DNA of 64,000 nucleotides from Patella vulgata (lineage: Eukaryota > Mollusca > Gastropoda > Patellidae), in the NCBI RefSeq assembly GCF_932274485.2, contig NC_065886.2:33467501-33531500 (forward strand). Direction: 5' to 3'. Positions 1 to 11,124 of this stretch are shown one piece after another (within the stretch, counting starts at the first letter, position 1; each line of letters opens with the position of its first letter). Below the pieces are notes generated by a model. That model was not told where the DNA came from. It saw only the letters and a program-made list of their open reading frames with translations, and did no database searches. Made by a program: the position numbers and the translations under genes.

Positions 1-1312
1 AAGTTTCAACAAAATCGGATAAAAATTGTGACCTCTATAGGGTCCACAACCTTGATATACCATATTTTTATGCTATTTGAGAACGAGGGGCGGCCATTTT
101 GTCTGTCAGTTTTCGGCCGATTTTCACGAAATTCAAACTCAACCGTCCTTGGGGTGTAACGGTGATATACTAAAATGTTTTTTTTTTAGATCGGATAAAA
201 ATTATGACCTCTATAGGGTCCACAAGCTAAAAATGCGATTTTTCCTACAATCAAGGGCCATAATTCAGGAAATTACAATATCGAAAGGAACCGAGATCTT
301 TGTGTTATAAACTTACATTTCAAGTTTCAACAAAATCGGATAAAAATTGTGACCTCTATAGGGTCCACAACCTTGATATACCATATTTTTACGCTATTTG
401 AGAACGAAGGGCGGCCATTTTGTCTGTCAGTTTTGGGCCGATTTTCACGAATTTCGAACTCAGCCGTCCTTAGGGTGTAACGGCGATATAATAATACGTT
501 TTTTTAAATCGTATAAAAATTAAGACCTCTATAGGGTCAACAAGCTAAAAACGCGATTTTTCGTACAATCAGGGGCCATAATTCAGGAAGTTACTACCCG
601 ATATGCGCCAATATCGAAAGAGACCGAGATCTTTGGGTTATAAACTTACATTTCAAGTTTCAACAAAATCGGATAAATATTGTCACCTCTATAGGGTCCA
701 CAACCTTGATATACCATATTTTTACGCTATTTGAGAACGACGGGCGTCCATTTTGTCTGTCAGTTTTGGGCCGATTTTCACGACATTCCAACTCAGTCAT
801 CCTTAGGGTGTAAAGGTGATATAATAATACGTTTTTTTTTTTAAATCGGATAAAAAATATGACCTCTATATAGGGTCCACAAGCTAAAAACGCGATTTTT
901 CGTACAATCAGGGGCCATAATTCAGGAAGTTACTGTCCGATATGCGCGAATATCGATAGGAACCGAGATCTTTGGGGTATAAACTTACATTTCAAGTTTC
1001 AACTAAATCGGATAACAATTGTGACCTTTCAAGTTTCAACTAAATCGGATAACAATTGTGACCTCTATAGGGTCCGCAAGATAAAAACGTGATTTTTCGT
1101 ACAAACAGGGGCCATAATCCATGAAGTTTCGATCCTATACATGCCAATATCGAAAGCAACCGGGATCTTTTGGAGATAAACCTATATTTCAAGTTTCGTC
1201 AAAATCGGATAAGAATTGTGACCCGTAGAGTGTTCACAAACGAATTGTGGACGGACGTCCGGACGGACAGGGGCGACTACAATATACGTCCACATGAAAA
1301 TGTGGGCGTATA
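1..1312. repeat. Tandem ~320-340 bp repeat array with terminal hairpin module
   Basis: Three full units start at 1, 322 and 655, and a fourth partial unit starts at 994. Each begins AAGTTTCAACAAAATCGG and carries a 'gacctctatagggtccacaa' block twice and a 'gggccataattcagg' block. The fourth unit contains a short internal duplication and then runs into a GGAC-rich module ending in a palindrome (arms 1283-1295 and 1300-1312, 12 of 13 bases pairing). The same end module closes the repeat at 8720-9169, so this is an interspersed element with internal tandem amplification. No coding potential is seen; short open frames here are by-products of the repeats. Confidence 0.85.
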
Positions 1313-1317
1313 AAAAC

Positions 1318-1495
1318 CTACAATTCAAACGGCGATATGAATAGAACCAACCAATGGAAACGGCGATATGTATAGAACCTATGGAATCGGTGATATGAAT
1401 AGAACCAATGGAAACGGCGGCGTAAAATAGAACCAATGGAACTGGCGATATGAATGGAAATGGCGACGTAAAATCAATGGAACTAGCGATTTTTT
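1318..1495. repeat. Minisatellite, ~28-33 bp unit
   Basis: About six diverged copies of a unit built on 'ggaaacggcgatatgaatag'. It directly follows the end of the previous repeat. Confidence 0.8.
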
Positions 1496-1559
1496 TCTTG
1501 ATGAAAGAAAACACTTTCTGTTTGTTGACAACATTTTTATATAATAATTGATCATACAA

Positions 1560-2184
1560 ATAGTCTCTGATTTAGATTTTTAATGAACTTCGCATGTTTT
1601 TTTGTGACAACACAGTCATACAGTAAACGTATTAGTTATGTGTGCATTGAGTCTTATCAGGAAATGCCTCTTTGTGTTAAGCAAGACTGGAAATTTAAAG
1701 ATGCCTTCCCACGTACAAACCGTGTGATTTGATGATGTATGCGGACTAACAACATATTCAAACTACTTTATTTATCAAGGATTTTCTTCATATCACCCCT
1801 CAAAACATACCCCATGACACAATAATCAATTTTAAAAAGCTTTTTCACGTGACTTAATTGAAGGAGAAACCAATTACAGCTCGTATTTGTCGTTACCATA
1901 AACATCGAAGACAAGGTAAGTAAATTCATGGATTATCCTCTTAATAGCTTTTTTCCGACTTTTAATCTTAGAGTCTTTTAGTGTTCTCACAACTGTTAGC
2001 CATTAGTTTAGCACATAAAACACTCCTTTCGCCGATAGGGACATTCTTACATTTTTGTTCTATACAATTTTTTTCTAGTAAGACTCATGGGTGTCTCTAC
2101 ATTCCAAATATGCCATACTTATATTGGAAATAACTACCCTATAAAATACTTTGGTGCGAATGTATCTTTAAACTATCCAGGAAA
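1560..2184. other. Unannotated AT-rich stretch
   Basis: No gene, RNA or clear repeat was recognised here. Confidence 0.5.
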
Positions 2185-2640
2185 GAGTTATATTTAAAGA
2201 TACATTATGGGAGATAAGATAAGGAGATGGCAGTTCTCGCTATAATAGTTAAAAACTAGATAGTGTAAAGGTAATTTGCTGAAAATTTCAGTCAAATTGA
2301 TCCAGTAAGAGCCGAGAAAGAAACCGGAGAAATTTTTGCATAGTCTCGGTTATCATTACTAAAATCATTAATATAAACAGCATAGTCTCGATTATCCATT
2401 TTTTCTGATTTAATTATCTTTGGCCGTTTATAGCGGCATATAGGAATCTAATCCAGCCTACATGGAAGACTAGCCTTGACATCGAGAGTTTATTGTGGTC
2501 TGGATAAGTTAATTAATGTCTAATTGATAATTTAGATAACATTTCAGGCCTAAAGAAAGACTTGTAATTAGCAGATTTTGCTCTTACATAATGCATGTTT
2601 AATAATTGTTGTGGGACATTGCTATTAGAGGCTGTTTGAC
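2185..2640 (+). repeat. Interspersed repeat family A, copy 1
   Basis: It shares the opening 'agataaggagatgg..gttctcgctataatag' and a later 'gtctaattgataat' block with copies at 23044 and 30944. Copies are well diverged, so the family looks old. No ends or target duplications were identified. Confidence 0.6.
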
Positions 2641-2649
2641 CAATGACGG

Positions 2650-3110
2650 TTTAGGAGTATTACCGTCAATGTACATTGAGGTTAAAGGAGCTAAATCGCT
2701 AATATTTGGGACCTAGAAATTGACACAAATGGGTCGCAACGCATATAATAATGTAATATGAATGTATATAAACTGATTTATATTCAATCGTTTCCGTTTT
2801 TACTCTAATTTCAAATCAGTTATGTTCGGCGAAATACGCCAGAAGTGTCAATCGAATGGCTATCTGTAGCGTCTGGTTATTCCAGTCTACGCCGATAGTA
2901 TTTATTGCGCATGCTCTCCAGATAAGAATATGGCTTCACCGTTTGACATGACTTGTGGAATATGTCTAGCCTCGTTCTTCGAGTCCCCTATTACAAATGG
3001 AGCTGAAACGCATTATGGTATACAATTCGTGTACCAATGGTAAAATGTTTATTTTGTCTTAAATATTGGATATCAGAAGCCCATCTTTTCAAGATACGAT
3101 AACAACGCCA
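2650..3110 (+). repeat. Interspersed repeat family D, copy 1
   Basis: It runs from 'aaaggagctaaatcgctaat' to 'ttaaatattggatatcag' and matches, in reverse orientation, 56188-56548. The internal blocks 'gggacctagaaattgacac' and 'gtgtaccaatggtaaaatg' are shared. Family unknown. Confidence 0.75.
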
Positions 3111-3189
3111 ATGTTGATTTAAATTGACAAGTAATTCGTGTTTTCGATGTCAAAGACTTTGGATGATACTGAGTTAGAGACTTAGCTAC

Positions 3190-3490
3190 TTTAATTCTAA
3201 GACATAATTTGTTTTATTTATTGGCTTTCTATGACAGAAAACATCCAATAAGACTGAATTTGTATTGTTTATCGGCTACTGACTTCTCTGACAGAAAGCA
3301 TCCTATAAAGTTGAATTTGAATTATTAAACGGCCTAGCAATGGATTTCTAAGACAGAAAGCATCGTCTTTGGCTAAATTTGTTTTTATAATCCGCTTAGT
3401 GCTGCTTGATTTCTAAAGCATCATTTTTGGATTAATTGCGTTTATTATCAGCTTGGAACTGGATTTAGAAATCAACTGCGAATAGCATTG
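3190..3490. repeat. Diverged tandem repeat, ~58 bp unit
   Basis: About five degenerate units containing 'tctaagacagaaagcatc' and 'aatttgtttttat' lie just upstream of the secreted-protein gene. They may overlap its promoter region; no TATA box could be assigned. Confidence 0.6.
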
Positions 3491-3554
3491 TCAGATTTTA
3501 ATGCTCAGTTAGACGTTTATATTAACTGCACTAATTAATAAACACCGTCTGAGG

Positions 3555-3596
3555 ATGAAATGGCTGTTCTGTGGTGGCCTTGGTTTATTGTTTTAA
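3555..3596 (+). other. Short upstream ORF overlapping the gene start
   Basis: An ATG five bases before the main ATG opens a 13-codon frame (MKWLFCGG...) ending inside the signal-peptide region. If transcripts start upstream, it could dampen translation of the main frame. Its use is unproven. Confidence 0.35.
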
Positions 3597-4075
3597 TCTG
3601 TGGTGTCTATTTGATAAATTGTGAAATAATTTATATCGGAGCGGGGTCCCCTTACACAGAATTCAGAAATATCCACGACAAGCAATCGGAAGTTGTGTGG
3701 ATAAAGGGCTGTAAGGATGCAGTAATCGGTTTATTTAAGTCTACAAATATTTCTACTTTGGTGTATGAGTTGGTGATTGGCGGATACGGTAACAGTAAAA
3801 CAACACTTAGAGTAGAAAACGGGGGGTCTGAAAAATCAAGAACTTTTGATACGCGATTCTTGTTAAATCCTAAACAATATACACCATTTCGGATAAATTG
3901 GACAAATACCAGTGTATTACTCAGACCAGCCACTGAGGACTACAACGGATCAGAGCTACAATATACACGCGACGATACTGTATCAGTCCAATATATGGCA
4001 TTTCGTACTGGAATTAATTCGGGCGTTAAGTATGCGGTGAACCTGTCGTGCGCAAAAACTGATATTGCTCTCTAA
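3560..4075 (+). CDS. Secreted farnesoic acid O-methyltransferase-domain protein
   Basis: A single open frame of 171 codons. Residues 1-21 form a signal peptide (MAVLWWPWFIVLICGVYLIN), so the product should be secreted. Residues ~44-165 match the farnesoic acid O-methyltransferase domain (Pfam Methyltransf_FA type) as I recall it: a CKDAVIGL segment, then the hallmark YELVIGGYGNSKTTLR, then a PFRINW segment where the family has PFWISW, and a final FRTGINSG strand. Four N-glycosylation sites are visible (NIS, NTS, NGS, NLS). Despite the family name, animal members are often secreted and methyltransferase activity is not established for them, so no enzyme role is claimed. No intron is visible; an AATAAA follows about 60 bases after the stop. 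A short overlapping upstream ORF begins five bases before this start. The gene stands alone between repeats. Confidence 0.8.
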   Translation: MAVLWWPWFIVLICGVYLINCEIIYIGAGSPYTEFRNIHDKQSEVVWIKGCKDAVIGLFKSTNISTLVYELVIGGYGNSKTTLRVENGGSEKSRTFDTRFLLNPKQYTPFRINWTNTSVLLRPATEDYNGSELQYTRDDTVSVQYMAFRTGINSGVKYAVNLSCAKTDIAL

Positions 4076-4138
4076 TTAAAAGTTACTAGGCGCTGAGCAT
4101 ACATGATGATGTCTAGAGAACCCCAAATTTTTTGACCA

Positions 4139-4144
4139 AATAAA
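4139..4144 (+). terminator. Polyadenylation signal AATAAA
   Basis: Canonical hexamer 64 bases after the TAA of the secreted-protein gene, fitting a short 3' UTR. Confidence 0.55.
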
Positions 4145-4232
4145 ACTGAATTCCTAAATTATAAGAACAGAAAACAAAATACGTTGTCTCAATTCTGTTG
4201 TTTATTAAAAATACAACGTTCAATACATTATA

Positions 4233-4408
4233 AATGAAATGAAATGAAATGAAATGGGGTTTAACGTCCTATTGTTCTGCTCCTATACTGGACTAATGAA
4301 GACGGGCATACGCCATACAGTGTGCTATGAGGGAAATTTTACCCGGGCAGCGGTACTATCGCCTACTCTTATATCGAATTCCAACTGCCAAGGGATCTTT
4401 TATGTGGA
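4233..4408 (-). mobile_element. SINE-A, 5'-truncated
   Basis: Begins with an (ATTTC)n tail read on the minus strand, then 'GTTAAACCCCATTTC' and the SINE-A body (cagtgtgctatgagggaaat). The tRNA-like head is missing. Family SINE-A as seen whole at 14506 and 57712. Confidence 0.8.
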
Positions 4409-4409
4409 C

Positions 4410-4945
4410 AGATTGATTTTATTAAGTTATTTACATATGAAGACGTAATAAAATATAAAAAGGAAATTGGGTAAGAACATAAAAAACAAGTCCTTGAATA
4501 TCTAAAAGTCGCTTTAAAAAATGGTTTTAAAAATCGATGTCGTGAGAAGAGAGAACGGATCATCTTCCCCCTTTGTCAAAATAAAAACAAGTTAATACAG
4601 GAGCTCCGGCTAACTGATGTTTGGTGTCATTAGTGCGGATAGTAAAAAAAACGTGGGGAAAAAGAATCCGCTTGCTTTATGTGGAAAAGCAAAGTAAAAA
4701 CCCTGGATCCGTGGATGAAGACAAGAACATGTTGCAATCAAAACTATTGCCAATCCGCAGCTAACTTCAAATGTGAATGAACTGTATAAATATTTGCTGA
4801 AATCTACAATGGAACGTCATCACAATATATAATTTTTTAAACAAATTTAACGGAGCTGTATTATATGACAGTCGTGGAAAACATGATTAAACAATACGAA
4901 CAGAAAACAGTAAAAAAATCCTTGACCACTATTATGATTATGTAC
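4410..4945. other. Unannotated stretch
   Basis: AT-rich sequence with no recognised gene or repeat. Confidence 0.4.
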
Positions 4946-5140
4946 ACTGGTCCTGGTGTTGTTCAAGAAAGTTCCCCGGGATATTGCAGCATGGTTACTC
5001 CCTTTCAGTAGTGCAGGACGAAGGGCCTGACAAAGAGCAGTATCTGGTTGTGTAGATGGGACAAAAACACAAGCTCCTGTGTACACACTGGCGTGCACAT
5101 AAAAGAACCCTTCACAGTTGAAATTCGATGAAGAAATGCC
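4946..5140 (+). mobile_element. SINE-A fragment
   Basis: Body part of SINE-A in plus orientation (gttcaagaaagttcccc ... gcacataaaagaaccctt). Tail absent. Confidence 0.65.
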
Positions 5141-5229
5141 ACTTAACTGTCCATTGAATATTTCCATCATAGCACTCTGTATAGAGCATGCCTATAATAT
5201 CTTCAATAGTCCGATTGGTGCAGAGACGT

Positions 5230-5320
5230 AAAAAAAAAGAAATGAAATGGTGTGTAATGCCCTACTGTTCTGCCCCCATTGGGCTAATGAAGAAGGGCAT
5301 ACGCTATAAACTGTACAAAT
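5230..5320 (-). mobile_element. SINE-A 3' fragment
   Basis: Tail and 3' body of SINE-A on the minus strand, truncated after about 80 bases. Confidence 0.7.
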
Positions 5321-5477
5321 TGTACAATTTATAATATATTAATATAATACCACACACAAGAAATGCAAAACAGGTATGCTGAAGAAATCATACTATGTAA
5401 GTGTATTTATAAAGGCATAAAAAGGGGGATAATTCAGACAGGATTAGGTAACTAAAGAAAATTTAAAATAAAATTTA

Positions 5478-5850
5478 AATTTGATCATTATCCAATATGT
5501 AGTCGGTTATATACTTATAAGAACTGTCAAACTTTGTATGTTGAAGAAATGGAAGTTTCGAAATTTCTTTTAAAATGCGTAATTGTGTACGGCCTTTGGC
5601 AGTGCATTTAAAATAAAGAGATTTTATTCGGGAAAGAAATAGTTCTTTATTGTTACATATTGTCAAAAATCGTAATGCCTGTGAATTGAAAACACTATAT
5701 AGCGTGGTATCTGGTATTTTACTATAAATTGAAGGGTATTTTATTACTTCAATACCAAATTTACCCGTTTTGTCGAAAATACCGACATTAAATTTATTGT
5801 TAATTATATTGATGTCCAGGTCAAGAACAGATGCATTCATAGGCGTACGA
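5478..5850 (-). pseudogene. Retroelement reverse transcriptase C-terminal remnant
   Basis: The minus-strand frame reads VLDLDINIINNKFNVG followed by a KYPSIYSKIP block and SQALRFLTICNN. This resembles the region after the catalytic motif in invertebrate reverse transcriptases ('FLDLxIxxxNGK...YDKRDDF...NYP...SNIP...YGVYISQLIRFAR'), possibly of a Penelope-like element. It is a short relic without the catalytic core. Family assignment is from memory and tentative. Confidence 0.5.
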
Positions 5851-5867
5851 GCTGGGGGGGGGGGGGG

Positions 5868-5990
5868 TGCATTTTTGTCTGCAGGCTTATTTACTACTAT
5901 GCCCAAATGGGATGGTATCCATTTGCATTCTACTGTTTTATATTTCTTTCGAACGACATCAACACGTGCCCGAATATTCTGAACAATTTC
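5868..5990 (-). pseudogene. LINE-type RNase H C-terminal remnant
   Basis: The minus-strand frame contains KWIPSHLGIVVNKPADKNA, matching the conserved end of LINE RNase H domains (WxPxHxGIxGNExAD). It is separated from the neighbouring RT remnant by a poly-C/G run that happens to keep one open frame across both. This suggests two different retroelement pieces side by side. Confidence 0.6.
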
Positions 5991-6084
5991 TGGTCAAAAT
6001 ATTCGGGCAAGTGTTGATTCTCATATCGTGTTAACTAGAGTTTTATATCGAGTACCTAGTAAAAGTACATAATTAAATAAAATC

Positions 6085-6405
6085 CCGAGGGATTACACAA
6101 CGTGAAGGGACTAAACTAATTACACAACAAGAAGAAGCTAAACTGATTACACAACGTGAATGAGCTAAACTGATTACACAACGCGAAGGAACTAAACAGT
6201 AAACTGATTGCACAACAAAAAGTAGCTAAACTCTTTACACGACGCGAAGGAGGTAAACTGTTTACACAACGTGTAGGAGCTACACTGATTGCACAACAAG
6301 AAGTGGCTAAACTGTTTACACAACGTGAAGGAGGTAAACTGTTTACACAATGTGAAGCAGCTAAACTGTTTACACAACGTAGAGTAGCTAAACTGTTTAC
6401 CGTAT
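6085..6405. repeat. Minisatellite, ~28-30 bp unit
   Basis: About eleven imperfect copies of 'taaactgtttacacaacg' plus a 'gaaggagc' spacer. Open frames on both strands here are repeat artefacts. Confidence 0.9.
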
Positions 6406-6419
6406 TCAACGTAGACGAG

Positions 6420-7730
6420 CTAAACCAATTTGATTTGTTTTTGTTTTTTAAAGTGTTGATTTGGGTTGCACATATGCGCGTTTTCTCCCGAAAGATTAAG
6501 CGGGTATCGGCATGTTTACTAATTTGAGTTTTAATTTTGCCTTGGGCCTACTGTGTCGACAGTGGAACACATAATCGGGTATACTCGCTGCTGTATTTCA
6601 ATGGTAGGCGAGCGTTTTGGTCATATCTTTCTGTGTTCCCTTTAATCTATAGATGTAAAATAGATGTTACCATAGATACATATAAATATTTATTTTTTCT
6701 AAAACCAAGACAGGTATTATTCATATTGGTATATTATTATACATTCATGTGAATTAAAATTTTACAGGTGATAAATAGCTAGCAATTCTTTTCCTTTGTC
6801 TACCTTAGAACTTGTGCCTCTTGTCCACAATCATTGCAGACATTTCATATTTCATTCTCTTCATTTTAAAAAAGTACCATATCAATCAAAGCTGGAATGT
6901 GGACGTATATTCCAGCGTTAGCGATGCTCTTGTACTTCTGGACAGACCATAAAACTGCCTCATTAAGAACAGATTTTTACTCGCCAATTGTTTAAACATA
7001 TTATACTCACTGAACCTTTAATAATTCCAGCACAGAAGATTTATTCCTTATTAAAGCTGACGTGCATGAACAAAAAAAACAATAAACGCGCGACTATTGG
7101 AATGCATGCGTATCCCTGAACTCAGGTAGTCTCAACTAAATAAAAGAGAAGAGGTTATCGAGGGGGAAGAAATAATTAGAAGCTTCGAATACGTGTTATT
7201 TCAACTCCAAGGAACCTCCCGGAAAATAGACAAATTTAAGGAACTCTAATCTAACCCAAGTCTTTCCTAAATTTTAGTCTTCACGTATCAACATATTATG
7301 ATACTTTACTTGAGGATGATCTTGACACCGAATCGTGGCTAAAAGTAAACGGTGATGAATCAATCATCAAAGAAATGACGGCTCTAGGTTAGGGTGTAAA
7401 TTTAGGGCACGAGATTATTGCCGAGATTGTAGGTTAGGTTTAGGGTGTGCGTTAGGGCTAGGTCCAGTGTGGGGGTTAGGGTTGGGATTAGCACTAGCCC
7501 TGTTTACATCTCGTCATCTTTGACCAAACTTGAAGTTGATCATATGAAGTAGATCTAACCCAAAAGGCGGTGGACTTGCTGTGCTACATAAACTTTCTCC
7601 CAAACTTCAACTTATGAAACCAAATTCGTATTAATCGTTTGAAATGTTGGAGGTTCAAGCTTCGATATCAGGTCTATCGTTACAAGTGATCGTCCCTCTC
7701 CTTCAAAACCAAATGAAATTCGTAGTACAA
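6420..7730. other. Unannotated stretch with a degenerate TTAGGG-rich patch
   Basis: No gene recognised. Around 7385-7490 several 'gttaggg' and 'tttaggg' words cluster but do not form a regular array. Confidence 0.4.
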
Positions 7731-7739
7731 TGTTCTATC

Positions 7740-8370
7740 CGGAATTGGAAACTGGTCAATAATTGTTAAATTGTTTGGCGTTAAGGTTGAACTTTTTGAT
7801 TAGTGGCTTCACAACTGCTTACTTCCAAATTCTAGGAAATGTGCCAGATTCCAAGGTTAGATTTATAATCCGTTAAATAACAGATACTAATGTTTTTAAA
7901 GCAGAATGTTGGTGGGCACAGGGTCCAACGCACATGTCGTTGCTTCCTGATATTAATTCCTTGATCTCTTCTTCAGTGAACGCGTCAAAGGCAACCAGTT
8001 AATCACTAACAAACCTAATTGAATAATTGTCTATGTTTGGACTATTCATATCAGAAATTTCCATGTCAAGGCCTTGTCTAATATTTTCAATTTTCTCGAC
8101 AAAGAGACTGTTGAATGTGTTAGCCCATGTTTTATCATCGGTACGTTTGGGCAGAATGTCTGTTTGTTCTTTTCCTATAAGCGAAAAAACAAAATTTAAC
8201 AAAAATTTGGGTGAATTTGAGTTTTCTGCAATTTTTGAAATACATGTACAATATTCTGATTTAGGTTTACGGCTAGCTGATGTGCCCCCACAGTCGTTCA
8301 GAAATGCGACTCTTGTATTTGGCGAGGTGTACTTCCTCATTATAAAAAATAGTTAGTTCTTGGTCTGATG
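7740..8370 (-). mobile_element. LINE fragment, CR1/L2-like, 5'-truncated and decayed
   Basis: On the minus strand, 8340-8000 reads through the linker before the reverse transcriptase (KTWANTFNSLFVEKIENIR, where the family has an FNxFFxxKIxxIR segment). Lower coordinates give RT N-terminal signatures: FDAFTEEEIKELISGS, IINLTLESGTFPRIWK and AVVKPL, then a weak NYxPVSN match near 7740. The order and spacing match CR1/L2/Jockey-group LINEs. At least two stops interrupt it and the catalytic core is missing. Confidence 0.75.
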
Positions 8371-8429
8371 ACAATGACATGTTTGATTGACGGATCAGAC
8401 TTAAAATGAAACCAGCGGCTGCCAGGCAG

Positions 8430-8706
8430 GAGAGAGAGAGAGAAATGGGGTTTGACGTCCACTCGACACAAACTAGGTCATTTCGGGACTAACACATGGT
8501 TTAATTTTATTTCAATAATTCGCTTGCGCGTAGGGGTCTTTAGCAGTGGGAGGAAACTGGAGGACCCGGAGAAAACCCACGAGGTTGGACAGGCGACCCT
8601 ACTCCTTGCCACGTACAACCGGGGATTCGAAACCACGCCAGTTGACTCAATGACAGACTTTATGGTACAGCGCGCACGTGCTAACCATTCAGCCACCCAG
8701 ATCAGA
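8430..8706 (-). mobile_element. SINE-B, near full length
   Basis: (TC)n tail, 'GTTAAACCCCATTTC'-type end, a central 'ttttctccgggtcctccag' core and a tRNA-like head with a box A (TGGCTGAATGGTTAGC) and a box B-like GGTTTCGAATCCC, all read on the minus strand. Confidence 0.9.
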
Positions 8707-8719
8707 TTATAATTTAATT

Positions 8720-9172
8720 CAATAGACCTCTGTTTCACAAATTTAAATGATGCATATAAATTTCATACATACTGAATGATAACTTTCATCAATCGAGCAT
8801 TAATAACAAGGTTAAACAAAGTGAAACAAGGGCCATAACTCTAGAAGTAATAAACGGAAATTGCTGAAATTTACTAATTTAAATGACGCATGCAAATTTC
8901 ATACAGATCGGCAGATAACTTTTGATGTTAGTGTGTTCACTTTTAAGGTTCAATAAAGTGAAACAAGGGCCATAACTCAATAGGCTTCTTCGTTTCACTA
9001 ATTTCAATAATGCATATACATTTCAGAAAGATCGGATGATAACTTTTGGCGTTAGAGCGTTCACAAGAAATTGTGGACGATGGACGGACGGACGTACGGA
9101 CGGAACGACAGACGGACGGACGGGGGCGACGGCAATATACGTCCACATTTTTATGTGGGCGTATAAAAACAA
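8720..9172. repeat. Interspersed repeat B with GGAC-rich and palindromic end
   Basis: Three sub-units of about 110 bp share 'gtgaaacaagggccataact' and 'atttcatacagatc'. The end is a GGAC-rich stretch and a palindrome (arms 9136-9148 and 9153-9165), the same end module as at 1235-1312. A related copy without the end lies at 16200-16480. Confidence 0.8.
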
Positions 9173-9179
9173 ACTGTTG

Positions 9180-9735
9180 CATTGTTTTTCCTGGAAAGAC
9201 AAATGTCTTAACTAACTGAGATAGAAAGGAAGTAAATACACATGAAGTTTAGCAAAGACGACAGGTGAAAATACTAGACGATCACAAGGTTACTAAGATA
9301 TGTAGTAAGAAAAGATGCATGGGTCATACGTAGGATGTGGCGACCGGTGGTGCTACACACTAGCACTAACTTTTTGTTCTGACCTCACCCATAATGTGGG
9401 TCTATAAAAATAAAGGCACATTTCAACTGATTTTATTAAATTTGTTTTATACAATTATAAAATGAATTGTAGGTATAAAACGCAATACAAACTTTATAAA
9501 ACAATTGTATATCAGATTAAATATAATGTAGCTAGTAGATAGTGTAATATAATGTTGTTTAAATGTAAAAAAAAAAGATGGACATTGTGAGTAAATCTAT
9601 TAAACAACTTTCTACCAGTGTTTAAAAGGCATTCCTTCAGTAACCAATTAAGGGACTTAATTTGTGTATTCCAAGAAATCCCTCGATTGAAAAAATCATT
9701 TTGAGGGGAATTTTGACACAATAACGTTATGATTT
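9180..9735. other. Unannotated stretch
   Basis: A partial 'aatgtgggtctataaaa' echo of repeat B occurs near 9393. Nothing else was recognised. Confidence 0.4.
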
Positions 9736-9736
9736 T

Positions 9737-9797
9737 AAATGAAAAATGAAATGAAATGAAATGAAATGAAATGAAATGGGCTTTAACGTCCTACTAA
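9737..9797 (-). mobile_element. SINE-A tail-only fragment
   Basis: (ATTTC)n plus about 20 bases of the SINE-A 3' end, minus strand. Confidence 0.65.
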
Positions 9798-9799
9798 AT

Positions 9800-10429
9800 T
9801 AAAAATGTCAATTTGGCATAAAGAATGACAAGTTATCAAAAATCGGTATAAATTATTTTGAGTTATAGTAATAGTGGATTTGTTGCATCATAGATATCGT
9901 TTATTCATTGAAATAACCCCAAACAAACAAACGTATGAAGTATTGTTTGCCACCATTTTTGCCTCACTCCAGTGTAATCCTATTATGCACCTACATGAGC
10001 AGAAATATTGTCTTAGGGATTCAGATTTTATCAAACACCTCACACAAAACCTGACATTCTCTCCAACCAGCCGGTCCATCTCTTGCTCAAATTCCTGGAC
10101 AAGCCCCCGATCCAGCACATATGCCTAGAGTCTCAAAATGAACCTGCCTTTAGAAATCTTGAAATCCTCTCCTCAGTACCTTGCTAGAGTTAACTATAAT
10201 GTTTAAAAGGTAAATAAAGTGTTGGATTTAGACAAAGAAAGGTTTAGGCTATCCCGCTTTAGAGGCAACTCTCAATGTCCCCACTCTTACGACTAGAGGA
10301 AGAAAAAGTGTGTTTTAAACACTAATGAGCAAAGCCGAGGATGATGACAGATGTTTAAGACCACAGTGCATGTAAGAAAGACTTATGGCAGTGTCAAAAA
10401 TATTATACACCTTGGTCGGGGACTCCATA
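9800..10429. other. Unannotated stretch
   Basis: A minus-strand frame at 10040-10125 reads VLDRGLVQEFEQEMDRLVGE between AG- and GT-like bases, but no family or partner exon could be assigned. Confidence 0.4.
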
Positions 10430-10431
10430 TA

Positions 10432-11122
10432 TACTCTTCAAAAAAGTAGGGGATATTGAAATGCAAATACCTATGCAGGTTGTGATATGATAAATAGTCA
10501 TGGACACTTGACATGCTTTGAGAGTATGTTCACAGATGAAGAACCTATCACCCCAACAGAACCACTGAGCTGCACATGCGACACGCAATAGCACCATACA
10601 CGTGGGAGGGGCTCATTGTCAAATTTGACACTTCAAGGAAGGGTTGATGAAAGCTGCCGCGTGCTTGATTATCTATCCATGTTGGCTTTCCTATCGGTTC
10701 TTGCATAAGATTTACTGTTTAGCATATCTTTGCTTTAGTGTGTTACGTTTAATTTGATCGGTAGACGTGTCGTCGACATCAATGTCAACCGACAACACTG
10801 CAAGAAATGGCTGTGGCACTGCAAGAGGAGTGGGTCAGGTAGCCCCAAATTGTGATTGGATGGTTTATTAGGACCATGACACAACGAATTGCTGAATGTC
10901 TGAGGATTGGTGGAGCAATTACTCATTATTAAGACAAAAATCAAAAACTTCCATTTTCACTTTTGACGGTGTATCTCTTTGCAAGTGAAATGGGGGCGTT
11001 TATGTTCATGTGTAGGCAATTGGCTTGTTATTAACATACACTGGTTACCTCTTATAAAAACAGCAGTGCATTTTCGCAGTTTTTTTATTGTTTTTGAATA
11101 TCCCTACTTTTTTTGAAGAGTA
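10432..11122 (+). mobile_element. Tc1/mariner-type DNA transposon relic
   Basis: Terminal inverted repeats of about 28 bp start TACTCTTCAAAAAAGTAGGG on the left, mirrored at 11093-11122, and are flanked by TA dinucleotides. Inside, 10795-10925 (+) decodes to the end of a Tc1/mariner transposase (ALQEEWVR, then a stop, then PQIVIGWFIRTMTQRIAECL, then GGAITHY). Most of the transposase is deleted, so the copy is non-autonomous. Confidence 0.85.
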
Positions 11123-11124
11123 TA

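Noticed and set aside
7385-7490. Interstitial telomere-like TTAGGG patch
   Set aside because: Only scattered degenerate words, no regular array.
10040-10125. Exon-like minus frame VLDRGLVQEFEQEMDRLVGE
   Set aside because: Plausible composition, but no family match and no phase link to the flotillin exons.
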